From contig CAVOZC010000023.1 in assembly GCA_963700865.1 (NCBI GenBank), forward strand, positions 222,782 through 286,781: a DNA stretch of 64,000 bases, read 5' to 3'. This document shows, in pieces, positions 10,101 to 24,000 of the stretch. The notes beneath the pieces were generated by a model that was not told where the DNA came from, did no database searches, and saw only the letters and a list, made by a program, of their open reading frames with translations. Made by a program: the position numbers and the translations under genes. Source of the stretch: CAVOGJ01 sp963700865 (GTDB taxonomy: Bacteria > Planctomycetota > Planctomycetia > Pirellulales > Pirellulaceae). Each line of letters opens with the position of its first letter. Position 1 is the stretch's first letter.

Positions 10101-13100
10101 CCCCATTCGTGGCGTAACGGATGTCGGCAAACTTCACCGTCGATCCGGGGACTTCGTCCACCTCACGCAAACGCAGTTGCAGTTGATACGAACCGTCCGA
10201 GACATTGTTGTTCGACCGCACCCGCACGTAATAGGTGCTGGCCCCCGATTCCGGCAGCACGACCCGCATGCCGGGGTCGCGAGCGTTGATCGAGTAATGG
10301 TCGGTCGTGTAGTAACCCGTCTTGCTCAGGTTCCGCGCGTTGACATTCGGTCGCTCCGGATCGGTATTGTTGAACGGAGCGGATTCCGTCGCGGAACTCA
10401 CGCTCCGCGCCAGCACAAACCCGTCCGCCGTCACCAGTTCTACCACCGCGTCCAGATCATTGGTCGTTTGATCAATGTCCAGCCACACCTCGGTACCACC
10501 CGCGCCCCGGAAACTGTAAACATCCTGGTCCCGATTGCTGCCCAAGGTGCCGTGGACGTCGAATCCCAACCGCAGGTTGTCGTCTCCCGATTTCTCATTG
10601 GGTGCCAGGGAGCCGAGAAATTGAGCGTTGTCGGTAAAGCCGTTGTCGCGAGGATTGTTCGGGTCACCAAAGTTGATGTCGGTGGCCTCGTACTCCACGA
10701 TCGTGTCGAGGTTGCGATCATTGCTGAAGGGCAGGATCCGCACGCTTCGCCAGTCACCCGCCGTGGCCGGTCGGAACGAATTCTCGAACACCCGCAACTG
10801 GGGTTGCCCGTCGGGAGTCAGTCCGGCACCCACCGTATTGTCAAATGCCGACGTGAGCACCACCGGGAAATTCGGATGTCCCACGATCTGAATCGCTCCG
10901 CCGATCCGATCGTCAATATCCAGCTCCCGTCCCGTGGCCGTGAAACCGGCCGTGTCGCCGGAGAGCTTCACGACGAGACTTTGCGTGGGGCTGCTTTCCA
11001 GCCGCAGGCCGCCAAACGTGTGGAAATTGGGCACATTGATCTCTTCAAAGAGCAAATGCACGATGTCGGTGTCGTCCCAGACCGATTCGGTCGTCAGGGT
11101 GGCTCCCCGCACTTCCATTCCGTTCGCATCATTGCCGCCAATCCGATTGCCCCGCACCAGAGGACCCTGATTGTCCAGGTCGTCCCCCTTGCGTTCCGAG
11201 AAACCGGTCGTACGGCCGCCGTCCACGATGCGTTCCCAGTTGAGGGCATTGGCGTCAATGCTGATCGCGGACGCGGCCGGCTCGTTCCCCAGGGACACCG
11301 TGCCTTCGATGACATTGTCCACGATGATCGGCTGCGCATGACGGACGAAAATCGCGGCCGATGCGTTGGGCGTTCTGCCAAAGCGAGACGCCGGGGCTTG
11401 TCCGCCGGTCCCACCCGCATTGTCGATCAGACGAGAATTGGTCAGCCGCAATTCGGCTTGATGGACTTCGATCGGGTTAAACGCCGCGAAGCTGCCTTGC
11501 AGCGGCACCGAACCGCCGGCAAACGTGATCAGCGCACGGTCGATGCTGCCACTCGACACAAAACCCAGATAGATGCCGCCCCAATCCCCGGCCGCGGCGC
11601 GGGAGGTGGCACCGTCGGAAGTCGTATCGAACGACCCCGAACCGCCGTAGCGATCATCGAAGAGCGAGGTGAAGACAATTTCCTTGCTATCGGTGCCTTC
11701 GGCAATCAGCTGAGCCCCCAGGCCGACTTCGATCACCGCATCGTCCAGTTTCACGACCACGCCCGGATCGATCCGCAGGCGGGCGTCCGGTCGGGCGATC
11801 AGCACGCCTTCCTCGGGCGTCGGCAATACGTTGGCCTCGTCCAGCAGCGCATTGCCCGACTGCCCCCTGATTTGCAGATTCTGCGACAACACGTGGGGGA
11901 TGTCGGTGTCGTCCCAGCGTCCGCTGACCGTCATCGAACGCAGCGCCCCCCGCGGGGGTATCGATGCGAATGAAAAGGCCATTGAAACTGTTGTCGAGCA
12001 GCGTATTCCCGTAAATCGCCGGACCGACGCGGGTGTAGTCCGAGGTGAACGCTACCGTCTGGTACTCTGGGGCGTGGAAGTTGGTCTCGGCAAAACTGTC
12101 CGGCGTGGCCGCAATGGCCGCATCGGCGCTATCGATAATCGTGTTGAACGTGGCCGTCAGCCGTACGTTGCGCATTTCAAGAGGCGCGATTACCTGGCTC
12201 AACGATTCGATACTCACCGAGCCACCGGCGTTGGACATGCGGGCATAATTCACGCTGTTCAGGAAGATCGATTGATCCTCGTAATTGAATCGGCCCGCAT
12301 TCTGGTCGGCGATGCCGGTGAACAGCAGACCTCCCCAATCCCCCGCGCGAGGCACGGTCGACAGGCCGTTGCTGTCGCCGCCGAGGGTGTCGTCCTGGAA
12401 CGAACCCAGATAGACGTCATGGTCGGGAGTACCCAGGACCTGCACGGCCGCGCCGCTGCGATCGACGCCCGATGAAGTGCTACCCGCGATGATCGCCGAG
12501 TTACGGAACTTCATGACCGCGCCCCCGTCGATCATCAACGTCACTCCCTTCTTGACGTCGATCCGCGAGCCATCGGCCAGCACGCTCCCGAACACATCCC
12601 GTCCCACCACATAGGGTAGATTGTCACCGACCGTGGACAGGTCACCATCGGCGCCGCCGTTCCCCACGACCCGCACGATGTCGCCGGCGCTGGCGGCCGC
12701 CAGCGCCTGGTCAATCTCGGTGAAATCACCGCCTCCCGCCTTGTCGACGATGATCGTGTCTTCGGGACGCGTCACCCGAAACCAGAAATTGTGAGCCCCG
12801 CCCGCCACGCCATCGTTGTCTCCGTCGAGAGGCTGGGAGGTCGTCGGTGTGAATTGGGGCCCGGCCCCCAAGCTGTCGATGCGGTCGCGAATCTGTTGCG
12901 AGGGGCCGAGATCCGCACGGTGCGTGATCCGCAGTTCATATTTTCCCTGGCTCGTCCCGCCGGCTCCGGAATTCGGCAGCAACGGGTTGTATTCGGTATT
13001 GCCGGTCGACGAGACTCCCACGTAGTACGTGCCCGCCTCCAGGGACAACTCGACGAACGAGTCCTCACTGAAGTAGTCATCATTGCTGGCGATCTGCTCG

Positions 13101-14872
13101 CGCCCCGAGCCGGTTTCCCGCCACAGTGTCAGGTGCGAATCGAGCAAGCTCGAATTTGGCAACCGCTCGGCAAACGTCTCGATCGTGGTGACGCCAGCCG
13201 ACGCCAATTCAAAGCGGTAGAGGTCGACGTCGTTGCTCTCGGGACGGAACAGATACTGCAGATGCGTGATGTCATGGTCACCCGGAAAGGTCGGTTCGAC
13301 ATTCGCACCGTCCTGCGTCGGATCGGAACCCATGACCGTCAGTGCCGGCAGGTCATCCGTGGGGCCAATGCCCAAGATAAAGCCGACGCCTTCCATCGCG
13401 GTTCCGAACCAACTGGGTTTCGCTTCATCCTGCGCCGCGAATTCATCGGACCAGTTTTCCGCCGCGTCCATGATCACCAGGCCATTCTGCAATCCACCCC
13501 CGGCGGAGAAAATCGAGCCCCCCGGTCCGGTGTCGATGAAGGGGTTCAGCGCCCGCATATCGCCGGTCACGATCGTAAAGCCCAGGTCCGCCGTTTCGAC
13601 GAATTGCACACCGCCGTAGTAGCTGTAGAGTTCGATGACCTGCCGCGCCAATTGCTTCTGGTTTTCGGTGATCAGATTCTGCAGGTCGTTGCCGTTGGGA
13701 TCCTGGCCGTAGATGTCTTTAAAGTTGTACAGCACCGTGGTGGCGCCCGGATTGAAATCGGCGGCAAAGCCTCCCAGTCGAAAGTGCGACTCGATGGGGA
13801 TGTCACGATGTCCCGGCTCGTCGATCGCTCCCGGGTAAGGGAGTGGAGCCACCCGCGTGTCGATGGCGGACGAAACGATCACCCCCCGCGCGAAGATATC
13901 GCCCAATTCCCGGGCCGTGGCAAAGTGGTCCCCGGGATCGGTCGTCGGGGTCACGCGATCCGGAACGTTGTTGAGTGGTACCGCCGGATCGATGCCGACC
14001 TGCAGCCGATACGTACCCGTGCCGTCCAAACGGTCGATTCCCGGCAAGTCGTTGTCGAGTTCATCCAGATTGCTGGCAAACGTGAGTACCGATCGATGGG
14101 TGAGCGGGTCGTAATCGACGAGCAGCGGGAAATGCACCACGTCATCTGTGTCGGTCACCGAATCGAACGTACCGTTGAACTCGTTGGTGTGTCCGGTGAA
14201 GCGGAGCTGATAGAACTCGGGGTTCTCCGCCGACGCCTCGTCGAGCGGGTCATTGTTGAAGTAGACGACAATCTGGTCGAGGCGTTGCGAGATGCTGCCA
14301 TCCGGGTTGCGCACCGTCGGTTGTGGCACGACCGACACGACCTGGGCTCCCAGATCCAGTCGGAAGAGGCGTTGATAATCCTGCAGTCCATCCTGGTTGG
14401 GATCGGCATCGAACACATCGCCTTCGGTATTCCGCAGGGGCGTGGCACCCTTGCCGGTGATCCGCAACTGGTAGATGTTGTCCGGCAGCGTTTCGGCGAA
14501 CCGCATCACGATTTCATTGGGCATCTCGCCGCGACCGATAAAGCCGGGCTGCACGATGATGTCGTCGCCGGTACCTAACTGGCGGTCCTGGCCACCATGT
14601 ACCAGGCTGATCCCGCCGAGGGAACTGGGCTGAGTCGCGATGATCTGGTCGGCGTCAAACCGCAGGGTCATCTGGCGGGGAGCCGTGTTCTCGATGTCGG
14701 CCAGCAGCGAGCCGTCGTCGACCGCAACGGCTTGCAGAAACGGATTGGTGGCCAGCACCATCCGCTGCTCAAGCGACTCGATTTCCAGCACTTGCTTCCG
14801 CTTCAATCTGCGGGCTCGCCGGCGTTGAAGGCTCTTGGTGACACGAGTGCCGCGCTGCTTGGACTTGCTCAT
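4138..14872 (-). CDS. Giant LEPR-motif/GEVED/dockerin exoprotein (about 3580 codons, four frame breaks)
   Basis: A very large surface or extracellular protein. The N-terminus is strongly basic and carries LEIESLEQRMVLAT, an LEPR-type motif, with no ordinary hydrophobic signal. Approximate order by position: a degenerate matrixin-like region (13750-13300), pre-peptidase-like domain (13270-12980), right-handed beta-helix (12720-11000), two more pre-peptidase-like domains (10640-9600), a propeller-like stretch (9500-8470), a jelly-roll-like domain (8300-7740), a second beta-helix (7230-6560), three GEVED repeats (6010-4640), a dockerin pair (4610-4390) and an acidic tail. Frame breaks lie at 11946-11951 (C6), about 7105-7125, 7061-7075 (an AAA/TTT run) and 4718-4728; family-like sequence continues across each. 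It is a close paralogue of the next gene. An adhesion or matrix role is inferred; no enzymatic site is intact. Confidence 0.85.
4640..6010 (-). repeat. Three tandem GEVED modules within the giant exoprotein
   Basis: Three modules of about 455-470 bp follow each other. Each begins with D-(F/Y)-G-D-A-P-x-P-(x)-Y-P-T and A-(R)-H, contains D-A-W-I-D-F-N-x-(D/N)-G-D-W and E-Q-I, and closes with G-E-V-E-D-Y. Module starts are near 6008, 5553 and 5087. The paralogous giant gene has only one such module (about 15960-15500), as does the third giant gene (27800-27370), so the triplication is specific to this gene. Confidence 0.85.
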
Positions 14873-15059
14873 AGGATTCTCGCCTGAACCTCTTGCCTGC
14901 TGACCCGCCGGCTCCTGATGTTCGGCTCATGCAGCCAAACCGCGCGGCAGATCAATCGTTGAATTCTCACTTCCGTTTTCAACCCGCTCTTCTTCTTGTT
15001 CTTCTTGCTGGTTTCGCACCTGCTGCCCCTGCGGCCTACGGCAGCGCGACTAAATGTCC

Positions 15060-18000
15060 TTAAGGATTCATTCTCCGACTATTTGCCAGGGCGTCCAGCA
15101 AGGTGCCATCCAGCAGATCGGGCTCGTCGTCCGCCAGGTTGGAGAACGCCAATTCGATCGCCGAGGACAGGGCCGCCCGAGGTCGGGCCGCATCCGCCTC
15201 GCTCTCCCGTTCCATGCCCCAGGTACCCCCGCCCACCGCGACCGCCGAGAGGGCAGCCGTCGGGGTATTGAGCTGATTAATCACCAGCAGCGCGTCGAGC
15301 GGCGAGACAAAGCCGTCGCCGTTGACATCCAGGTAAGGTGGAGCAAACCCGGCCGGAGGTACGGCGGGCAACTCGCCCGTGGTGGGATCGCTCACGACCG
15401 GTTCGTTCAGTTCGTTGATCACCAAGAGGGCGTCCAGCGGTGCGACCTCGCCGTTCGTATCCACGTCAAATGGATTGTCGGGATTTCGCCACGGATTTTC
15501 GCCGATCGTGATCGCATAGTCCTCGACCTCTCCATCGATCGCGGCTCCGGTCGGCGTCGCAATCGGCAGGCTGCTGAAGCGGAACCGCGCGAACGAGGTG
15601 CCGAGTTCCGCATCGCCGGGTACGTTGATGCCCTCCAGCACGTTGGCACCGGCCACCACCAGGGTGCCGTTGAGGATCTGTTCGCCCGCGTCATCCCAGT
15701 CACCGTCGGCGTTCCAGTCGATCCAGCCGCTCAAGCGGCCTTCACCCGTGGCGGTGACCGTGATCGACGCGGCAGCTCCACGCTGGAACGAGCTTGGCAG
15801 CTCGACGCCGTCATCGCCGAAGTCGGCGGTCGCCGTGGCGTTTACGTTGGCATCGGCCTCGACCGTAATGAAGGCGCCCAGGTTGTAGCCATCGACAAAG
15901 GCGTGCGAGGCACCATCATCGATCTTCTTCGAAGGATAGGAGGCCGGGGCGTCGCCATAATCGAGCCCCGCGTTGATGGAGATCACGAACTGGGTCGTAC
16001 CATCCGCGCGATTGGGCCGCAACGGGTTGTTGGCTCGGTCCCGGATGCCTGCCGCGCCGCCGATCAGTTGCACCTCGTAGGTGGCTCCTCCCGTCCACAC
16101 GCCGGCCACGGGAATGATCCGCAACCGATCGTTGGTCTGGTCGTAGGTCAGGAAGTAATCGGTCCCATCGACCAGCACCTCTTCATCTCGGCGGACAATG
16201 ACTGCCTGTGAGGTAACCGTCGCGTCGTCGACACCACTGCCAAACGTCGGATTCGCGAGGCTGGCCCCGTCGGTCAGTCGGATCTCGAAGCGGGTGAGGA
16301 TTTCTCCCAGGACGGCCACCGAATTCAGGCCCGAATCCTGGTCGATCCCCTGGGCGTCGTTATCGAGCGGATCGGTCAACGTGGCGGTCGGTCCGACAAA
16401 GTCGGCTCGCTCCAGCGCCCCTCGGTCCTTGAACACGTTGCTGCCCAACCCATTCGGCGGCTCGACGAGCGGATCGTCGACTCTCAAGATGCCGATCGCG
16501 TCGACATTCGGTGCCTCGATCGAGGCGGGTTCGATGCCGGCAGGTTCCAAGACATCCACCAGATACTCGCGTTCCGCCAGGAAATCGAGTGAACTGTCGA
16601 TGGCTCGTGAGCCTTGCGCCAGGAAGTAGTTCCCCGCCGCGCCGTCGACGAAGAGCGGCGCCGTATCGGCCAGCGAAATGGCAAAGTCGCCGGCGCCGAT
16701 CCGCAGACCGTTGTTGTTGTTCCCCTGATAGATCGTGGCTCCCACGATGGTGGGTCGCCGACCCAGGTAGTCGGTCCCCGATTTGTCCACATCGCGATGA
16801 TACAGTGGGGCGTCTTGCCCATCATCGGGATTGTTGGGTCCACCAAATAAGCCGTTGTAAGTCGCTCCATAATTTGCGATGGACAGGTTCTGGATGTCCG
16901 ATTGGATGACCATGAACGGACCCATGCTGAACTGGCTCACCGGTACTTCGGTGCCGATAAACGTCCGCCGCTGAGCATTCGAGTCATTCGCCGAGAAGTC
17001 CGAACGGATTCCAACATCGTAGTTGGAAATGATGTTGTTCAGCAGGGTCGGACTGGCGTTGTCTTCAATCACCACGCCGACATCACCCACGCCATTGCCA
17101 AACCTGTCTCCGCCGCGACCCACCAGCGTGTTGTTGACGATGCGAGCATAGGGGACCGCGGCCTGCTGCGGCAAAATGAGCCGTAATGGGTGGCACGTCC
17201 GCGTCAGGCGGGAAGAAGGCTTCCCGGATGACCGCGCCGGCAGGAATGTCGGGCATGCCGATGTGCGCCGTGCCTTCGATGAAGATCAATTCCGGCCGGC
17301 CATACGAGAGCGTCTCGGTGGTCGATTCGCCTGTCAGGAAGGTCTCCGACACGAACGACTGATCCCGGGACGTCTGATAGGCCTTGATGTCCAGATTAGA
17401 CAGTTGCAAGGCATGGACAATCTCTGCCCGCAAATTCCGCGCGGTCGTGGGTGGATTTGCGTTGTAATTGTAGAGTTCGTTGTTAAGTGTTGGGATGTCG
17501 TTCATTCGATCGCCATCAAAACGAATCGGGATGAAACCCGGATCGGTCGTCCCGTCGAGCGTGAACTGGAACGTCTCCCGCTGGCCTTGGTAATCCCAGA
17601 TCGTGAATTGAGCCCGGTTCAAGTCGTCCGGTTCGAAATCGTTGGAACTCGTGCTATCGGCCGCAAAGAGGAGGTCCAGGTCGTAGACGTCCAAAATGAT
17701 GCCGTTGGGGTTGCCCTGCATGCGGATACCGCCATCAAAGCCTCCCGCGATGACGTTGTTCGAGATGGTCATGCCGGGTAGCACGCGTTCTTCGTTGAGT
17801 CCCGGCAAGGCCCGTGGCACACCGGTGGTGGTGGTAAACTCGCCCACATTGAATTGACCATGTTGCGTGCGGGCGCTGTCGAAGAAACGGGAGTTGGGGT
17901 TCTCGAAGTCCACTTCGGCCAGGTCCGTGCCGTAGTTGAGTTGCTCCCTGCGTGCATCCGTCACCGAGATGCCAAACGTGCGCGAATTGAGGATGGCGTT

Positions 18001-21000
18001 GTTTGAGATCAACAACTGACCTTGGATCCGCTCGCGATTCTGGTCGGTGCTGACCGAACTGTCCGCGTCGGCAGTGGGGGCAAAGCGGATTTCCAGTTGA
18101 TACTCGCCTTCCGTGATGGCATTGAACGGGGCATCCGGATTGAACGCGTGGGTCGGTGGAACTTCCTGCTGGACGTCGGCGGTGGCGTCGATCGCGAGAC
18201 CGCGGTTCGAATCACCGGGGACGGCATCCACAAAAATGTCATTGCCTTCCTGTCGCGCCGTGGCAACCAGGCCCGGAATGACGTCCGCCGAGGACACCGC
18301 GACGTAGTACGCACCCGCCGTCATCGTCACGGGCCCGATGAATGGGTCTTCCCCGCCAAACGACCCACCGGTCAAGGTATTGGTGGAACCCACGGTCAGT
18401 ACGAGGTCGTCGGCAATGCTGGAAGCCTCACCGTAGTAGATCAATTCGGGCACGATGTCCGCGAAGAGCCGCACATTGTTGGGGGTGAGCGTCGGGTCTT
18501 GCAGGCTGGCAAACGTCTCGGCGTAGACGGCGATCACGGTATCGGGGCCGCCGATGCCATCGGCAAAATCGACGTCGAAGACGACGTTGTAGCGGGTCGA
18601 CTGCCGATCCGTGGGATTGATTTCGAACCGATACCAGTCAACGTCGGCCGTACCAAAGAACCCGCCGCCACTCAGGCGACCAGATACCGACACGGCTCCC
18701 TGACGCGTGTTCGACAGGTTTCCCAACTCCTGGGCACTCATTTCAAACGGCAAGGCCGCCCCGGGGGCTACCTTGGAAAAGTCGGCGTAGCGAGTGGTGA
18801 GATCCTCGCCGTCGCTAATGGAAACCACCGTGTATTCGGTGAAATAGTCATTCAGGCTCTCATCCTCCACCTGCTCGCCCACCAGGGGCGAATCGGAAGG
18901 GGGCCCGGAGATCTTGACGCCGGTTTCAGCGTAGCGGATTTCGGAAAATTGGATGGCCGTGCCAGGAACCTCGTCTCGCTCGCGGAGCCGTAACTGCAAC
19001 TCGTAGCGGCCTTGCGACGCGCCGTTGTGGCTGGTCACGCGGACGAAGTAGGTGCTCTCCAGCCCTACGGGTCCGGGCAAGGTGACCTTCATACCCGCAT
19101 CCAGGTCGTTGACCGTGAACAAGTCGACCGCGTCCAATGGCCCCGCCGCGCCGACCAACAGGCCAGGATTGGCGGTTTCCGCCACGGAATTGTCCGAGCC
19201 AGCGAGGACGGTGCCATTCGAGGCAATCAATTCCACCACGGTGTCCAGGGTCGAACTCGTCTGGTCGATATCCAACCACACCTCCGTGCCGGCCTGGGCC
19301 CGGAAACTGTACACATCGGCATCGGTGTTATTGCTCAACGACCCATGGATCTCGAAGCCCAGACGCAATTTCTCGTTGCCCGCGTTGCGATCCGGGGCCA
19401 GCGTCCCCAGCGGCTGGGCCGAAGCCGGTAGTCGGTTGATATCGAGGTCTTCCTCGCCCTCGGTGACGTATTCGACGTTGCCGTCGTACGACAATTCCTC
19501 AATGCGGATGCCGGCCCAATCACCAGGAGTGCCGCCGACCACGTCGTAGCCAATCGAATCAAACGCCAGCCGGTCGGCTTCGCTGATGTTGATCACCATG
19601 CCCTGGGTTGTCACCGTCGAATCGTTGGTTTGGATGATTTCGTCGCGCAGCCACGATGCCTGGTCCATGACTCCAATCGTGTCGAAGTGGAGCAATTCTC
19701 CATCACGGAAAAATTGATCATCACGCCAGCGATTGGCGAAGATGTCATTCAATTCGTCAGTTTGGCGGCCAAAGTCGTAGCCCGTCCCGATGGGGATGTC
19801 GCCGATGGCGATTCCCTCGAACGGATAACCGCGATAGTCCAGATCGCCGCCCGCATAAAAGACTTGCTCGCCCAACTGCGGATCAAGCAGCCGTGCACTC
19901 CCGGCAAAGTCGGTACCGCCCTCGCCAGGCGCGAAGCGGAACAGGTCGAGCGGAGTGAGAGCTACATCGATCGTCTGACCCGTCGCCGGTGGGTTCTGCA
20001 GATTGGCGATCACCGTTTCGAGACTCGTCTGGAAACCCAGGATCTCGCCGATCTGGGCCAGCATCTGCGTCTGGAAGTCCTCGCGGTAATTCTTCAGACC
20101 GTCGGTGCGATCAAAGTCGAACAGGTCGAGATTGTCATTGACCAGAATCGTGCCGTCGATCGCATCCACATCCTGGTTGTAGGCGGAGGCCTGTGACAGG
20201 GAGCCGACACCCAGGCCAAGGGCCGCCGCGTTGGCTCGCGTCAGGAGCATCACGTCGTCGACCTCAAAGGGGACCTGGCTGTTCTGGGGGAACTGCACGT
20301 TGAGCTCGTTCGCCGTCGGTAGTTGACTGACGAGCGACTCGTGCGGGCCCGCGTCCGCAATCATCCTCGAGCGGACGGCCTCGTAGCTGAACGTGCCCGA
20401 AACCGGCGTCGTGACGAATAGATTGAACGTGTTGAAGTTGTTGGCCGTGATACCCGACAGCACGCCTCCACCGGGGAAGTTGCCGGCGAGTCCGTCCTCA
20501 CCCTGGTCAATCAGATCGATGTCGAGCGAGATGAGGACGTCGTCCTGGAGATTCTCTTCCCAAATGTCGGCGGCCAGCCGCGCGGCATTCATGACGTCTG
20601 GAAACTGACGAATGGCCGGGCCAAAGTTCAGGTCGATGCGGAAGCTGCCTTCCTCGCCTGCGGACTCGCTTCTCACGGGGCGGCCACCGCCATCGGTGTC
20701 GACCTGCGTTTGACCTTCTTGATCCAGTCCGGCTCCGACCGTGTCATCAAAGTAGGACGTCATGATGACCGGATTGCCCGGCGTGCCCTGCACCTGCAGG
20801 CTACCACCAATGTGGTCTGGAATGCCGATCGCCGTGCCCGTCGTGACGAAGCCGGCCGTTTCGCCCAGTGCCTTGACGACCAGGCTTTGCGAAGGACTGC
20901 TCTTGAGCCTCAAGCCGCCAAACGTGTGCTGATTCGGGACATAGATCGCGTCACGGATGACATGCACGATGTCCGTGTCGTCCCAGACGCCTTCCGTGGA

Positions 21001-24000
21001 CAGCGTGCCGCCGCGGACGAGCATGCCGTTCACCCCGTTCTTGTCGATCACGTTGTTGCGAACGAGTGGACCCTGGTTGTCCTGGTACAGCGGCGAGGCG
21101 TCTCGCGTGCCGGTCGCGCGACCGGTGTCGATGACCGACACATAATTCAGCGAGTTGACATCGATGTTGACCACCGCCGCCGCGTTGTTGCGAAACACGT
21201 TGCCGACGACGATCGGTTCGGCGCCGCGCACATAGACCGTGGCGGCTTGATTCTCTCCGCGACCAATACGCGTCGTGGTGATGGCCGCACCGGTGCCGGC
21301 GCCATTGAATTCCAAGGTGGAATTCGTCAGCCTTAGTCGGCCTTGGTGAGTTTCGAGGACATTAAAGCCGGCAAAGCCACCCTCGATGGGACCCGTACCA
21401 CCGCCATAGGCCAGCAGGGTATGGTCCAGGCTGGCGATCGACGTGGCACGAGCCATGATGCCACCCCAGTCTTCGGGGTGGGCCACGTCCGCCATATTGT
21501 CATTATTCGAGTCGAATGTGCCGCCGGCTCCGTAGCGGTCGTCGAGCAGCGAGGTGAAGACGACCGAACGGGAAGCAGTCCCCTCGGCGATCAGCGAAGC
21601 GCCGATGCCCACCTCGATGCGACCGCCATCGAGTTTCACGACCACGCCCGGATCGACCCGCAGGCGACCGGCCTCTCGTCCCGTAATGCTCCCATCCAGC
21701 TCACGCACCGCGCCCCCCGGATTGCCCGCCACGACGAGCGTGTCCGCCACGACATGCACGATATCCGTGTCGTCCCAACGCCCGGAGATGGTCATGGTCA
21801 GGTTGGACGAGGAGAGTCCGCTGCGGTCGACCACGAACAGGCCGTTTGTCGTATTGTCGACCAGCCGATTGTTGTGAATGTCGGGGCCGACTCGGTCGTA
21901 ATCAGGCGTGAAGGGGATCCCTTGGAAATCGGGCGAGCGGAAATTCGTTTCCAGGAACGAATTCGGCGTCGCCGAGATGGCGGCATCCGCATTGAAGTTG
22001 AGGAAATTGTGGTCAATCGTCGGTCGGGCATCGATCATGCTGATCGGATTCACGGCCTGCGAGACCGAGTCGAGCGACAGCACGCCGCCGCCGTAACGCA
22101 TTTCGGCGTGGTTGATATAGTCGAGGAAAATGCCTTCATTTTCGTAATTGGTCAGCCCGGCCGCATTGTCGACATCGCGTCGAATGCGGATGCCGCCCCA
22201 GTCCCCACGACGGGGTGCCAGGGAGAGAGGATCGACGTCGACGCCGACCGTCTCGTCGTTGATCGACGTAAAGAGGACATGAGACACCGGCGTGCCGAGG
22301 ATCTGGATCGAACCGCCACTGCGATCCACGACCGACGAATCACTGCCGGCCAGAATCGCGCCTCGGCGCATCTTGAAGAGGGCCCCACCATCAATCATGA
22401 CGACCACGTCTCGCTTGATCTTCAGCGTGCCGTCGGCTGCTCCGTCCGGCAGCGGTTGGTCAAGGTTGTTGAAGCCTATTTGATAGGGGATATCGTTGGT
22501 CGGATCCGCGTCGGTCCGGTTGCCCAGCACGCGGACGATGTCGCCCGGCTGGGCCGAGTCCATGGCAAACTGCAGGTTCGAGTAGGGGGAAGCGAGCGTC
22601 CCATCCCCTTGGCCCACGGTGTCCTTGGCCACGTAGATCGTATTGCTCTCGTCCTGGGCTCGGAACCAGAAGTTGTAATTTCCCCCCTCGCGGCCATCGG
22701 CGTTGCCGTCCAGACGGCGGCCCGTCGTGTCGGCCAGGCTGTTAGCACTTGTGGAACGGAAGGTCATTCGCAAGTCATAATCACCTTGGGAAGTTCCCCC
22801 GGCGCCCGACTCATAGAAGGGAGAGTAGGCATCATTGCCGGTCGACGAAACGCCGATGTAGTACGTTCCCGGCGTCAGTTCGAACTGCAGGAACGAATCG
22901 TTGCCGTAATAGTCGTCGTTTTGCGAGACGTTGGTCAGTCCTTGGGGTCCGTCCTGGAAGAGTCGCAGGACCGTATCGAGTGAAGAACTGGTGCCTTCCA
23001 ACCGCTGGGCGAATGTCTCGGCGGTCAAGGTGCCGTTTTCGGTGACCTCGAAACGATACAGGTCGACATCGTTCGAGTTCGAATGGTACAGATACTGGCC
23101 ATGGACAATGTCGTTGGTGCCTGGGAACACGTCCTCCGGACCCGCGCCCAGCGTCAGCCGCGGGTCCCCGCCGAACATCGTGCCTTCGGGAAGGTCCAGC
23201 GTTTCGCCAAAGCCCAGCACGTGGCCGATCTCTCGCATGGCCTGCCGGAACCAGGTCTCGCCGAAGCTGGTGTCCCATTGCTCGGCACTGTTCATTACGG
23301 CCACATCGATTGACGTGGGATCTCCATCCACCAGAATGGTGGACTGACCCGCAGCCCCCAACGCACCGTCGCCGAAGCCAGCGCTGAAGCGGCCCAGCAC
23401 GGGGCGCACGTCCCCGGTGGCGACCGTGAGGCCGGCATCCGTCGTTTCGACGAATTGCACGCCCAGGTAGCTGCTGTAGATCTCAAACACTTCCCGTGCT
23501 CGCTGTTTCTGGGCAGTGGTGATCTGGTTGATGACCGGATTGCCCAACGAATCGCGGCCGTAGACCGAACGGAAGTTGTATTCGATCGTCTCAATTGTGC
23601 CCGGATTCGGATCCTCAAATTGGACATGCGTGTCAAATGGGGTGACCAGCCGGTGCCCCGGATCGTCCTCGGAACCGGGATACTCCAACGCAAAGCCGAG
23701 AGCCTGCGGGGTAATGCTGTCGGAGACAACCAGTGGTTGCGTCGTCAGCGTTCCGAGTTCCGTGAAGGCGTCGGACGTGGTCGCGCCGGGATCGGTCGGC
23801 ACGGGAATCTGCTGGGGGGGCGGAGGTGCCGTGGCATTGTCGCCGATCCGCAGGCGATAGGTGCCGGCGCCGGGAGCCAGGTCCTCGATATCCGCCGCGA
23901 AAGTGAGGACCGCCTTATCGGTCGTGGGATCGTAGCTGACACTGGTCGGCAGGATCGCGTCGCCGTCGTCGGCAGACGTGACCGTATCATTGGTATAGAT

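Noticed and set aside
10075..14578. Large plus-strand frames opposite the first giant gene (for example 10075-11973 and 12791-14578)
   Set aside because: They are antisense shadows in GC-rich coding DNA. The minus-strand frames carry recognisable domains and the plus-strand ones do not.
21343..22983. 546-codon plus-strand frame opposite the second giant gene
   Set aside because: Antisense shadow; the opposite strand encodes the beta-helix and pre-peptidase domains.
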